A stretch of 64,000 nt of DNA from Winogradskyella echinorum (lineage in GTDB: Bacteria; Bacteroidota; Bacteroidia; Flavobacteriales; Flavobacteriaceae). Position 1 is the first letter of the stretch; the number at the start of each line of letters is the position of its first letter. The position numbers were made by a program, and so were the translations under genes. The notes below the pieces were generated by a model, which ran no database searches, was not told the origin of the DNA, and saw only the letters and a program-made list of their open reading frames with translations. Of the stretch, positions 24,974 to 33,700 are shown piece after piece. The stretch lies in NCBI RefSeq assembly GCF_014297365.1, contig NZ_JACOQD010000002.1, positions 496,001-560,000 of the forward strand. The letters are read 5' to 3'.

Positions 24974-26081
24974 ATGATAACATCAGATCAAATAAAAGAT
25001 CTTAATTCCCGTCTAGACGCACTTAGACAGTATCTTTGACTTAGATGCTAAGCTTATAGAAATTGCCAACGAAGAAGAGCAAACATTCAACCCAAACTTT
25101 TGGAACGACTCTAAAGCTGCAGAGCTTGTAATGAAATCTATTAGAGAAAAGAAGAGTTGGGTTAATGATTTTAATGCCGCAAAAACATTATTTGAAGATT
25201 TAGAAGTTATTTACGAATTCTACAAAGAAGACGAAGCTACAATGGAAAATGTTGAGACTCGTTTTGAAGCAGCTGTGAATGCTATTGAAAAATTAGAGTT
25301 TAAAAATATGCTCTCTGAGGAAGGTGATAGTTTAGGTGCTATTTTAGAAATTAATTCTGGAGCTGGTGGAACAGAAGCAGACGATTGGGCAAATATGCTA
25401 CTGCGTATGTATTTAATGTATGCCGAAAAGAATAACTTTAAAATAAAAGAATTAGATCGTCAAGATGGAACCGTTGCGGGTATAAAAAGTGTAACCTTAG
25501 AAATTGAAGGTGATTTTGCATTCGGCTGGCTCAAAGGTGAAAACGGAGTGCACCGTTTAGTGCGTATTTCCCCTTTTGATAGTAATGCCAAGCGACATAC
25601 AAGTTTTGCTTCTGTTTATGTTTACCCGCTTGTCGATGATTCTATTGAGATAGAAATTAATCCAGCAGATATTGAAATTACTACAGCACGTTCTAGTGGT
25701 GCTGGTGGACAAAATGTAAATAAGGTTGAAACTAAAGTACAGCTCGTACACAAACCTACTGGTATACAAATTCAGTGTTCTGAAACGCGATCGCAACACG
25801 ATAACAGAGCAAGAGCTATGTTGATGCTAAAATCGCAATTGTACGAAATAGAATTGCAGAAACAAATGGCACAACGTGAAGATATTGAAGCCGGTAAGAT
25901 GAAAAATGAATGGGGAAGCCAAATTAGAAACTACGTAATGCATCCTTATAAATTGGTTAAGGATGTGCGCACAGCCCACGAAACTGGCAATGTAGATGCA
26001 GTAATGGATGGAGATATAGAGCCTTTCTTAAAAGCTTATTTAATGATGATGGGACAAAAAGAAGACTCTTCGGCATTATAA
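24974..26081 (+). CDS. prfB: Peptide chain release factor 2 (programmed +1 frameshift)
   Basis: RF2 terminates translation at UGA and UAA. The gene is two frames: ATG at 24974 with 21 sense codons to an in-frame TGA at 25037-25039, then the +1 frame from 25038 to the stop at 26081. Joined at TAT CTT TGA C, the product is 368 residues, normal for RF2. The second frame has the UGA-specific tripeptide Ser-Pro-Phe ([15 protein letters not shown]) and the peptidyl-hydrolysis motif GGQ in [14 protein letters not shown]. An internal ATG at 25131 would delete the N-terminal helices and is not the true start. The spacing to arsC is 41 bp. Confidence 0.95.
25025..25040 (+). promoter_or_regulatory. prfB programmed +1 frameshift site lacking a Shine-Dalgarno spur
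   Basis: AGA CAG TAT CTT TGA C. The slippery CTT and the TGA-C stop context match the conserved RF2 autoregulatory site, but AGGGGG of E. coli is replaced by AGACAG, leaving no Shine-Dalgarno-like match. RF2 shortage would favour slippage by slow recognition of TGA. Confidence 0.92.
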
Positions 26082-26100
26082 TTGCAATCAATTAAAACGT

Positions 26101-26122
26101 ACTGAACAAAATTCAGCATAAA
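26101..26122. repeat. Palindrome directly before the arsC start codon
   Basis: Stem CTGAA (26102-26106), loop CAAAA, stem TTCAG (26112-26116), then CATAAA and the ATG. The same layout occurs before ftsK (47285). It resembles the flavobacterial dispersed palindrome GCTGAA-TAAA-TTCAGC (from memory). Confidence 0.6.
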
Positions 26123-26464
26123 ATGATAAAGATTTACCACAATCCAAGATGCTCAAAATCTAGAGAAGGTTTAGCAATTTTAGAAGAATCTAAAAAGGAT
26201 TTTGAAGTTATTAAATACTTAGAAAACACCTTTACAATTAAGGATTTAAAAGCTCTAATTTCTAAATTAGGGATAAAACCCATAAATTTGGTACGCAGAA
26301 ACGAAGCAATTTGGAAATCTGAGTATAAGGATAAAACGCTTACAGATGAGCAAATTATCGAAGCTATGGTAGCTAATCCTAAGTTAATTGAACGACCAAT
26401 TGTGGTTAACAATGATAAAGCAGTGATTGGAAGACCACCACAAAACATTATAAATATTATTTAA
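26123..26464 (+). CDS. arsC: ArsC/Spx-family arsenate reductase-like protein
   Basis: A 113-residue thioredoxin-fold protein of the ArsC family. It has the catalytic Cys at position 10 in HNPRCSKSR, the NTFTIKDLKALISKLG helix typical of ArsC, and NPKLIERPIVV with the conserved Arg that helps bind arsenate. Spx-like regulators share the fold but have a CxxC or different N-terminus, so arsenate reductase (glutaredoxin-dependent) is the better match. There is no arsB or arsR nearby, so it may be a constitutive or repurposed member. The palindrome at 26101 ends 7 bp before the ATG. Confidence 0.87.
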   Translation: MIKIYHNPRCSKSREGLAILEESKKDFEVIKYLENTFTIKDLKALISKLGIKPINLVRRNEAIWKSEYKDKTLTDEQIIEAMVANPKLIERPIVVNNDKAVIGRPPQNIINII

Positions 26465-26466
26465 AA

Positions 26467-26946
26467 ATGAAAAAGTCAATTTTAATTGTTTTCGCAATAT
26501 TGTTAGGCTTAAATGTGTATAGTCAAATAGGAAGAAATATGAATGATCGTATTCCTAGAACCACTAGAGAGCCTACAGAAAAAGATATTGCTAAACGCGA
26601 CAGAATGGTAAAAGAGCGTAAAGATAAATTTATAGCTAATTTTTTAACCACACTTGAAGCGGATGACTTTCAAAAAGAAATCATAAAACAATATTTAAAC
26701 AGTTTTTCAGATGCCAAAATTGCCATTTTTAAAACAAAGTTTGAACATACTTTAGATAGAGAAGCAGCAATCAAAAAACTTGAAGAAACACATTTTGTTG
26801 AGTTGAAAGAATTAATTTCAGAAGGCGACATGGACAAAATAAAAGTAATGATTACTGGTGGGTTTGATGAAAAAGAAGTTGAAAAGGAAAACAAAAAGAA
26901 GAAAAAAAGAAAGAAGAAAAAGAAATCAAAAAAAGATGAAGGTTAA
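26467..26946 (+). CDS. Exported protein with Lys/Arg-rich C-terminal tail
   Basis: A 159-residue protein of unknown function starting 2 bp after arsC. The signal peptide is MKKSILIVFAILLGLNVYSQ. The mature part is helical and charged (KDIAKRDRMVKERKDKFIANF, LTTLEADDFQKEIIKQYL, THFVELKELISEGD), resembling small periplasmic helical proteins of the Spy/Zn-resistance kind, which is only a suggestion. It ends in about 20 residues that are almost all Lys or Arg, then KKDEG. A similar basic tail is on the exported 14168 protein, so this may be a recurring feature. Confidence 0.8.
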   Translation: MKKSILIVFAILLGLNVYSQIGRNMNDRIPRTTREPTEKDIAKRDRMVKERKDKFIANFLTTLEADDFQKEIIKQYLNSFSDAKIAIFKTKFEHTLDREAAIKKLEETHFVELKELISEGDMDKIKVMITGGFDEKEVEKENKKKKKRKKKKKSKKDEG

Positions 26947-27004
26947 TACTTTACAACCTTTAATATTCTGTACATATTATCTAAATTTTTCTTTAACATA
27001 AGAT

Positions 27005-27012
27005 TAACTTTG
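27005..27012 (+). promoter_or_regulatory. -7 promoter box of the TonB-family receptor gene
   Basis: TAACTTTG, exact TAnnTTTG, 58 bp before the ATG at 27071. No TTG at the -33 distance. Confidence 0.5.
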
Positions 27013-27070
27013 ACTGATTAAACTAAACATATTTTTACGGGTCTTAAATAAAACCATAAAAATATATACT

Positions 27071-29500
27071 ATGCAATTAAAAATGCTCGCGCAATTTTTA
27101 GTCTTTTTTTCATTTTCATTAGTTATTGCCCAAAAAGAAATCAAAGTAGAAGGAACCGTTGTAGAAGATGGTACAAACATTCCTCTAGAATACGCAACAA
27201 TCACCTTTAAATCTAAACCAGACAATAAAATCGTCACAGGAGGTATTACAGACTCTGAAGGTAAATTTAGTGTAGAAGTGCCAACCGGAACCTATACTAT
27301 TTCTGTAGAATACATCTCTTACAAAACCAAAACTTATACAGACAAAACTATTTCTAAAGATATTAACCTAGGAACTGTAAGTTTAGCAGTTGATATGGAG
27401 TCTTTAGGTGAAGTTACCATTATTGCAGAGCGTACAACTGTAGAAATAAAGCTCGACAAAAAAATATATAATGTTGGTAAAGACCTAACCGTTAGAGGTG
27501 GAACAGTAAGCGATGTTTTAGACAATGTCCCTTCCGTTTCTGTAGATGTTGAAGGTAACGTTGCGCTTCGTGGAAACGATGATGTTAGAATTTTAATTAA
27601 TGGTAAACCTTCTGGTTTAGTAGGATTAAACTCAACTGAGGCTTTACGTCAGTTACCTGCAGATGCGATTGAGCGTGTAGAAGTTATTACATCACCATCG
27701 GCACGATACGATGCCGAAGGAACAGCCGGAATATTAAATATAATTCTTAGACGAAGTAAGCTCGAAGGCATGAATGGTGCCATAACAGTAAATGCAGGTC
27801 ATCCAACACAAGCAGGTATTTCTGGAAATATTAATTACAGAACTGGTGACGTTAATTTTTTCAATACTACTAGTTATAATTATAGAGAGATTCCTGGTAA
27901 TTCTTATACTAATACAGAGTATCTAACAAGCAACAATTCTTTAATAGAAAATCGTGATTTTGATCGTATTAGAAAAGGCCTAACTACAAATTTTGGTGTA
28001 GAATGGTATATAAATGATTCTGCATCATTAACAACTTCTATTCAGTATAGAGATAGTGATAACGAACAAGAAACAACAAATATCTTAAGAGAGTTTGACA
28101 CTAATAACACTTTATTAAACACTACAACACGTTTTGATCCTGAATTTGAGGAAGACAAAACGATACAATACTCTGTAAATTTTGATAAGCAATTTAATGG
28201 AGATTCTAATCATAAATTTACAGCTAACTTTCAATATGAAGATAGTTCAGAACTAGAACAATCTCTTATTAATCAAGATAATGTCGATGTAGAAGATGTA
28301 ACAACCGACGAAACTCAAGAACGTATTTTTTTACAAGCAGATTACGTGAAACCTATTGGTGAAGTTAGCCAGTTAGAATTAGGTTACCAAGGTCGTTTTA
28401 CTACTTTAGACACTGATTATGCTGTTGCTTTTAATGATGGAACAGGAAACTTTGACTTAGATGAAGATTTAAGTAACAACCTTGTATATAAAGAATATGT
28501 AAATGCATTTTACACACAATTTGGAAGCAAAATAAAAGAGAAATTTAGCTATCTTCTTGGTTTACGAATGGAAGAATCTCGTATAACTGTCGATCAAGTA
28601 ACAAGTGGAGATTTTAATAAGAAAAACTATCTCGGCTTTTTCCCAACCATTAATCTTGCATACGAGTTAAATGAAGATGAAAACCTAACCTTAGGATATA
28701 ACCGACGAATTAGAAGACCACGTTCACGTTTTATTAACCCCTTCCCTTCTCGTAGTTCTGCTACTAACCTATTTCAAGGAAATCCGGATATAGATCCTAG
28801 TTATTCTAATACGATAGATTTAGGCTATTATAATAAATTTGGAAAACTCTCTTTAAATACATCTCTATACGTAACAAATTCTACTGATGTTTTTGTTTTT
28901 ATTACTGAAGACACTGGTGAAACTGCTATCGTTGGAGGAACTGAAGTGCCAGTAATCAGAAGAACTCCTATAAACCTTGCGTCTAACGATAGATATGGAT
29001 TTGAATTTACATTAACTTATAGACCTACAAGAAAATGGAATATGAATGGTAATTTCAACTTATTCCGTTCTAAAACTGAAGGCTTTTATGAAGGTACAGA
29101 CTTTGGTGCAGAAAACACGAGTTGGTTTATTCGATTCAATAATAAATACACTTTACCAGGAAACGTAGATTGGCAAACAAGAATGGATTATAGAGGTCCA
29201 AGTGAAGATGCTCAAAATAAAAACAAAGGAATCTTCTCTATGAATTTAGCATTCAGTAAAGACTTATTTAACGACAAAGCCTCTGTAGCACTCAATGTTA
29301 GTGATGTCTTTAATTCTAGAAAGCGAATTACGGAAACCACTACTCCAACTTTTAATTCGGAAAGCGAATTCCAATGGAGACAAAGAACTTTTAACTTATC
29401 GTTTACCTATAGATTTAACCAACAACCTAAACGCGAACGTTCTGGTGATCGTGGTGGTGACGGAAATGGTGGTGGTGACGACTTCGATTTTGAAGGATAG
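27071..29500 (+). CDS. TonB-dependent receptor-like outer-membrane protein
   Basis: An 809-residue outer-membrane protein. A signal peptide (MQLKMLAQFLVFFSFSLVIAQ) is followed by a carboxypeptidase-regulatory-like domain at about residues 22-110 (VEGTVVEDGTNIPLEYATI), a plug domain near 115-230 (DVLDNVPSVSVDVEGNVALR, INGKPSGL, EVITSPSARYDAEGTAGILN) and a barrel typical of the OMP_b-brl_3 family (LGYNRRIRRPRSRFINPFPS, NPDIDPSYSNTIDLGYY). There is no SusD partner, so the ligand is unknown; this family is not tied to polysaccharide loci. It ends with a Gly/Asp-rich tail after the last strand (RSGDRGGDGNGGGDDFDFEG). A strong terminator follows. Confidence 0.9.
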   Translation: MQLKMLAQFLVFFSFSLVIAQKEIKVEGTVVEDGTNIPLEYATITFKSKPDNKIVTGGITDSEGKFSVEVPTGTYTISVEYISYKTKTYTDKTISKDINLGTVSLAVDMESLGEVTIIAERTTVEIKLDKKIYNVGKDLTVRGGTVSDVLDNVPSVSVDVEGNVALRGNDDVRILINGKPSGLVGLNSTEALRQLPADAIERVEVITSPSARYDAEGTAGILNIILRRSKLEGMNGAITVNAGHPTQAGISGNINYRTGDVNFFNTTSYNYREIPGNSYTNTEYLTSNNSLIENRDFDRIRKGLTTNFGVEWYINDSASLTTSIQYRDSDNEQETTNILREFDTNNTLLNTTTRFDPEFEEDKTIQYSVNFDKQFNGDSNHKFTANFQYEDSSELEQSLINQDNVDVEDVTTDETQERIFLQADYVKPIGEVSQLELGYQGRFTTLDTDYAVAFNDGTGNFDLDEDLSNNLVYKEYVNAFYTQFGSKIKEKFSYLLGLRMEESRITVDQVTSGDFNKKNYLGFFPTINLAYELNEDENLTLGYNRRIRRPRSRFINPFPSRSSATNLFQGNPDIDPSYSNTIDLGYYNKFGKLSLNTSLYVTNSTDVFVFITEDTGETAIVGGTEVPVIRRTPINLASNDRYGFEFTLTYRPTRKWNMNGNFNLFRSKTEGFYEGTDFGAENTSWFIRFNNKYTLPGNVDWQTRMDYRGPSEDAQNKNKGIFSMNLAFSKDLFNDKASVALNVSDVFNSRKRITETTTPTFNSESEFQWRQRTFNLSFTYRFNQQPKRERSGDRGGDGNGGGDDFDFEG

Positions 29501-29523
29501 TTGACATTATAACTATGATTAAT

Positions 29524-29553
29524 AAAAAAAGCAGCGTTTAAGCTGCTTTTTTT
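29524..29553. terminator. Bidirectional intrinsic terminator
   Basis: AAAAAAAGCAGC / GCTGCTTTTTTT around a short loop, between the receptor gene and the convergent 29555 gene, ending 1 bp before that gene's stop codon. Confidence 0.9.
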
Positions 29554-29554
29554 A

Positions 29555-30346
29555 TTAATCATTTTCTTCATTATTATCGCATTCGGCTAGTTGTTTCATA
29601 TAATCGGATGTCAATTCTTTAATAACATCAATAACTGTAATTTTTATATCATCTATAGATTTAGACTTTAGCTTTTCTTTTTCTATTGATGCTTTTAAAG
29701 TTTTTACACTACAATCACAAGCTTGCAATGCAGAATTAAAAGTTTTTACATTATCCGAAACTGTTAATTCCATTTTTAAAATTAGCCCCTCTTTTTTTAG
29801 GTCTAGCTCTTCTTGTTTCTTTTTCGCTATTTTTTCTTCTAATTCTGCTTGTTTTCGTTTTAATTCTAGCTGTTGCTGCTCTAATTGATTTTGTTCATCT
29901 TCAATAGACGATAATTCGTTCACTTCACTATTTGTAGCAGGTGTGTCTTCAATAATGCTTTCATCAACATTGGTTAAACTAGATGTACATACATCTAATT
30001 TTTCAATAGTAGATTCTGCTAGGAGTTTGCCTTTATTAGCATAATAATATGCATCGTCTAATTTTTCTGCGGTTTTAGATTTGGCTAGATAATTAATTGC
30101 ATCGTATACTAAATCATCAACACCTTCACAATCACAATTTTGTAAGGATACTTGCACACGCTCAAAGGCTTCTTTTGATCTTTCTGCAAAATGTTTTGCA
30201 TGGGTAACATTATTCGCCTCTAGAGCAGAATCTGCATGAGACAAAGCATATACGATGTTAGAATAAGCTTCAGAGCAGTTAGCTTGAGCAGATAAATTTA
30301 AATAGGAGACACAAAGAAATAGTAGAAAAATGTAGGCTTTTTTCAT
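29555..30346 (-). CDS. Exported coiled-coil protein with paired CDC motifs
   Basis: A 263-residue protein I do not recognise. Signal peptide MKKAYIFLLFLCVSYLNLSAQ. The first mature domain (about 22-115) is helical, with NCDCEGVDDLVYDAINYL and YYANKGKLLAESTIEKLDVC. An E/Q/K-rich coiled coil spans about 148-190 (QLEQQQLELKRKQAELEEK). The C-terminal part (195-263) has ACDCSVKTL and a final AECDNN. The CDC motifs in both halves could form disulfides in the periplasm, or bind metal; both are inferences. It stands alone with its own terminator. Confidence 0.8.
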   Translation of the reverse strand: MKKAYIFLLFLCVSYLNLSAQANCSEAYSNIVYALSHADSALEANNVTHAKHFAERSKEAFERVQVSLQNCDCEGVDDLVYDAINYLAKSKTAEKLDDAYYYANKGKLLAESTIEKLDVCTSSLTNVDESIIEDTPATNSEVNELSSIEDEQNQLEQQQLELKRKQAELEEKIAKKKQEELDLKKEGLILKMELTVSDNVKTFNSALQACDCSVKTLKASIEKEKLKSKSIDDIKITVIDVIKELTSDYMKQLAECDNNEEND

Positions 30347-30426
30347 TTTGATTTGGGTTTAGTTTAACAAGTAGGTGTGCTAAAATTAATTAAATTTTTA
30401 AATTTTGCACTATTTTTTGAAACTTA

Positions 30427-31089
30427 TTAGTTTTTAAAAAAATCCTTTTGCTTATTAAAAGTGATCTCATCAAAGCTCGAAACAACCATATTAGCCAGAC
30501 TATAATCTTGGCCAGATGAGTGCTCACTTCTAAAAGCTGTGCAGAATATACCAGCGCCATTAGCGGCTTTAATACCATTTGTTGAATCTTCAATGACCAT
30601 ACATTCCGATTTTTCAAAACCAGTAGATTCAGCAGCTTTAATAAAGATTTCTGGATGTGGCTTAGATTTTTCTAAATCAGCTCCACTAAACTTAGCGCTG
30701 AAGTATTGATTGAGATCAAAGCGCTCAAAAATTTGGTTAATGCCATGCATTGACGCAGATGAAGCAACTACCAATGTGACTCCATTAGCATAATAGTCTT
30801 TGATTAAATCTAAAACACCATCAATTAAAGCTAGTTCATCATCATGCGTAAATAAATATTTATAGTGTTTACGCTTTAGACGCATTAAGTATTCTGGTGT
30901 TTCTCTCAATGTAAAGTGATCCACTAAACGTTTGCATATATTTATAGTTGATTGCCCTGTAAAGGATTCATATAAAGCTGCATCTACTTTTATATTAACA
31001 TCATCAAACATTTGGTGGTAAGCTTTACGATGCAATGGTTCTGTATCTACAATAACACCATCCATGTCGAATAAAACAGCTTTGAGCAT
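30427..31089 (-). CDS. HAD-superfamily hydrolase, beta-phosphoglucomutase-like
   Basis: A 220-residue HAD phosphatase with a helical cap of the beta-PGM/Gph type. Motif I FDMDGVIVDTEPLH has the nucleophile D8 and acid D10; motif II is VVASSAS; motif III is KSKPHPEIF with the catalytic Lys; motif IV is MVIEDSTNGIKAANGAG. The substrate (sugar phosphate, phosphoglycolate or other) cannot be told from sequence. No sugar-related genes are adjacent. Confidence 0.92.
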   Translation of the reverse strand: MLKAVLFDMDGVIVDTEPLHRKAYHQMFDDVNIKVDAALYESFTGQSTINICKRLVDHFTLRETPEYLMRLKRKHYKYLFTHDDELALIDGVLDLIKDYYANGVTLVVASSASMHGINQIFERFDLNQYFSAKFSGADLEKSKPHPEIFIKAAESTGFEKSECMVIEDSTNGIKAANGAGIFCTAFRSEHSSGQDYSLANMVVSSFDEITFNKQKDFFKN

Positions 31090-31121
31090 ATTTTTCTTAG
31101 TTTAGCTGCGAAGATAATAAA

Positions 31122-31148
31122 GTGTCATTTCGAGTACAACGAGAAATC
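31122..31148. repeat. REP-like dispersed element
   Basis: GTGTCATTTCGAG, TACAA, CGAGAAATCT. The GTCATTTCGAG...CGAGAAATC layout matches a very common flavobacterial dispersed repeat (from memory). It lies between the HAD gene start and the small plus-strand gene at 31171. Confidence 0.6.
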
Positions 31149-31170
31149 TAAATATTAATTTTAACATAAC

Positions 31171-31320
31171 ATGCCAAAAAAAGGACGCGAAAAAAACACA
31201 GCTAACAAAGCCAAACATAGTAAACTTATTGCTCAGAAAAAGAATAAGATAAAAACTAAGGAAGCTGAACGTAAAGCACGTTTAAAGGCAATTGTTGAAA
31301 AGTCAAAAACCAAAAAATAA
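31171..31320 (+). CDS. 49-residue Lys-rich basic protein
   Basis: ATG CCA AAA AAA GGA CGC, ending AAA TAA at 31318-31320: MPKKGREKNTANKAKHSK..., then IAQKKNKIKTKEAERKARLK and a C-terminal KSKTKK. About 40% Lys/Arg with a helical middle and no hydrophobic stretch, so a nucleic-acid- or ribosome-associated role is possible but unproven. It has a normal A-rich start context, fills an otherwise empty gap and is followed by a terminator-like hairpin. I recognise no family. Confidence 0.62.
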   Translation: MPKKGREKNTANKAKHSKLIAQKKNKIKTKEAERKARLKAIVEKSKTKK

Positions 31321-31322
31321 AC

Positions 31323-31362
31323 TCCAAATCCCAAAAGTTAACGTTACTTTTTGGAATTTGGA
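31323..31362. terminator. Hairpin shared by the small basic gene and acs
   Basis: Arms TCCAAATCCCAAAA (31323-31336) and TTTTTGGAATTTGGA (about 31348-31362) pair with one bulge, followed by T-rich sequence both ways. It starts 3 bp after the small-gene stop and lies 26 bp beyond the acs stop; it also looks like a dispersed TTCCAAATTCC repeat. Confidence 0.55.
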
Positions 31363-31387
31363 ATTTTTCTATTTTGGAATTTTCAAT

Positions 31388-33295
31388 TTATACAACATTA
31401 CTAATAATTTCCTCAACAACTTCAGGATTCAATAACGTACTGGTATCACCTAATTGATCTGTTTCATTACAAGCTATTTTTCTTAAAATTCTTCGCATTA
31501 TTTTACCGCTTCGGGTTTTTGGTAATCCTACGGTAAATTGAATTTTGTCGAGTTTAGCTATGGGTCCTATTCGGTCTGTTATAAGTTGATTGATTTCTTT
31601 TCTAAGATTATCATGGTTTCTGCTTTCTCCTGAATCCTTCAGAGTTATATAACCATACAATGCATTGCCTTTAACATCATGCGGAAAACCAACAATAGCA
31701 GATTCTGCAACTGCTTGGTGCTCATTAATAGCATCTTCAATTGGTGCTGTACCTAAATTATGGCCAGACACAATAATAACATCATCCACTCTACCGGTAA
31801 TTCTGTAATAACCAACTTCGTCTCGCAAAGCGCCATCACCTGTAAAATACATATTTTCAAATACTGAAAAATAGGTATCTTTATAACGCTGATGATTCCC
31901 CCAAATCGTTCTAGCTATACTTGGCCAAGGATATTTAATACATAGTCGACCTTCTACTTGGTTGCCCTTAAGCTCATCACCATTTTCATCCATAATAGCA
32001 GGTTGAATACCTATAAATGGTAATGTTGCATATGTTGGTTTTGTTGGTGTTACATAAGGTATAGGTGTAATCATAATACCACCTGTTTCTGTTTGCCACC
32101 AAGAATCTATGATCGGACTTTTGCGCTTACCAACATTATCATTATACCAATGCCAAGCTTCTTCGTTTATTGGCTCTCCTACACTTCCTAAAACTTTTAA
32201 TGATGATAAATCATATTTTTCAACCAATTCCACTCCTTGTTTTGCCAAAGCTCTAATGGCTGTAGGTGCAGTGTAAAACTGATTGACTTTATGTTTTTCT
32301 ATGATTTGCCAAAAACGTCCGAAATCAGGATAGCTTGGCACGCCTTCGTACATTAAAGTAGTTGCACCATTTGCTAAAGGCCCATAAACTATATAACTAT
32401 GTCCTGTTATCCACCCAATATCAGCGGTACACCAATACACATCTTGTTCTCTATACTGAAATACATTTTTAAAAGTATAAGCTGTATAAACCATATAGCC
32501 AGCTGTTGTATGCACCATACCCTTAGGTTTACCTGTTGAACCCGATGTATATAATATAAATAATGGATCTTCTGCATCCATAATTTCTGGAACACAATCA
32601 TGATATGCTTCATCTAGCAGAGGCTGTAACCACTTATCGCGACCATCCTTCATATTAATATCTGTATTGATACGTTTTGCGACCAAAACAGTATCTACAC
32701 AATCACATTCTTCTAATGCATCGTCTACAATCCCTTTTAAATCTATTGTTTTTGCCCCACGATAAGACCCATCTGATGTAATTACCATGTTACAATCGCT
32801 ATCATTAATACGTGTTGATAATGCTGTTGCTGAGAAACCTGCAAAAACAACAGAATGAATGGCACCTATGCGAGCACATGCTAATACAGAAATTGCTAAT
32901 TCTGGAATCATAGGTAAGTATATACAAACCCTATCACCCTTTCCTATGCCATTTTCTTTTAAAACGTTAGCAAACCTACATACTTTTTCGTGTAACTGTC
33001 TGTAACTAATATGTTGCGCTTCTTCGTCTGGACTATTAGGCTCAAAAATAATTGCAGTTTTATCACCTTGCGCTCTAAGATGTCGGTCTAAGCAATTCTC
33101 GGTGATATTTAATTTGGCGTCTTCAAACCATTTAATTTCAGGCTTTTTAAAATCCCAACTTAAAACATTCGTCCATTTTTTTCTCCAAACAAAATGCTCT
33201 TCTGCTATTTCTTCCCAAAATTGCTCTGGATTTCTTATTGATTTTCTATATACTTGAAAGTATTCTTCAAACTGTTTTATGTGGTAATTACTCAT
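31388..33295 (-). CDS. acs: Acetyl-CoA synthetase (AMP-forming)
   Basis: A 635-residue adenylate-forming enzyme turning acetate, ATP and CoA into acetyl-CoA. The A3 motif is YTSGSTGKPKGMVHT; SWWQTETGGIMITP holds the Trp and Gly of the acetate pocket (WWQTETG); YFTGDGALRD and GRVDDVIIVSGHNLGTAPIE are the hinge region; and PKTRSGKIMRRILRKIA near residue 600 carries the catalytic Lys that acetyltransferases (Pat/Gcn5) regulate in other bacteria. The neighbouring DUF779 gene lies 35 bp upstream on the same strand, with the aldehyde dehydrogenase beyond it. Confidence 0.97.
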   Translation of the reverse strand: MSNYHIKQFEEYFQVYRKSIRNPEQFWEEIAEEHFVWRKKWTNVLSWDFKKPEIKWFEDAKLNITENCLDRHLRAQGDKTAIIFEPNSPDEEAQHISYRQLHEKVCRFANVLKENGIGKGDRVCIYLPMIPELAISVLACARIGAIHSVVFAGFSATALSTRINDSDCNMVITSDGSYRGAKTIDLKGIVDDALEECDCVDTVLVAKRINTDINMKDGRDKWLQPLLDEAYHDCVPEIMDAEDPLFILYTSGSTGKPKGMVHTTAGYMVYTAYTFKNVFQYREQDVYWCTADIGWITGHSYIVYGPLANGATTLMYEGVPSYPDFGRFWQIIEKHKVNQFYTAPTAIRALAKQGVELVEKYDLSSLKVLGSVGEPINEEAWHWYNDNVGKRKSPIIDSWWQTETGGIMITPIPYVTPTKPTYATLPFIGIQPAIMDENGDELKGNQVEGRLCIKYPWPSIARTIWGNHQRYKDTYFSVFENMYFTGDGALRDEVGYYRITGRVDDVIIVSGHNLGTAPIEDAINEHQAVAESAIVGFPHDVKGNALYGYITLKDSGESRNHDNLRKEINQLITDRIGPIAKLDKIQFTVGLPKTRSGKIMRRILRKIACNETDQLGDTSTLLNPEVVEEIISNVV

Positions 33296-33330
33296 TTTTT
33301 TGCTTAGTTATTTTCAGTTTAAAAAGGTAG

Positions 33331-33687
33331 TTATTTTGAATTAAAAAAAGAAGATTCTGCTTCAGTTAATAAACGAGAATGAATCAAAAATCGAAGACCT
33401 AAAGGTATTTCTAAAGAAAAACTTGCACCACGACCTTCTGTAACATCTACGGTTAGGTGCGTATGTTTCCAATATTCAAATTGATCTTGGTTCATATAAA
33501 AGTTAACACCTTCAACTTCACCTAAAAGAATATCACTTTCATCTAAATACATATCATCTTTTTCAAATATCATTGGGGCAGAACCATCACAGCAACCGCC
33601 ACTTTGATGAAAAATTAAATCACCATGTTTAGCTTTTAGTTGTTTCACAACTTTTGCTGCTCTTTCTGTAATATCTACTCGTGTCAT
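33331..33687 (-). CDS. DUF779 family protein
   Basis: A 118-residue protein with HQSGGCCDGSAPMIF (about 27-41), LLGEVEGVNFYMNQDQFEYW and LTVDVTEGRGASFSLE, matching DUF779. Family members regularly sit next to aldehyde dehydrogenases of the ExaC group, as here. The conserved CC and following residues suggest metal or thiol chemistry, which is inference. It lies between aldehyde dehydrogenase and acs on the same strand. Promoter or read-through is through the partial terminator at 33701. Confidence 0.92.
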   Translation of the reverse strand: MTRVDITERAAKVVKQLKAKHGDLIFHQSGGCCDGSAPMIFEKDDMYLDESDILLGEVEGVNFYMNQDQFEYWKHTHLTVDVTEGRGASFSLEIPLGLRFLIHSRLLTEAESSFFNSK

Positions 33688-33700
33688 AATTTAAATATAT

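Noticed and set aside
25037-25039. In-frame TGA early in prfB, which could be read as a nonsense mutation or pseudogene
   Set aside because: It is the conserved CTT TGA C autoregulatory site, and the +1 frame continues as an intact RF2 with SPF and GGQ motifs.
25557-25799. Antisense frame of 80 codons within prfB
   Set aside because: Opposite strand of a highly conserved coding region; no promoter or start context.
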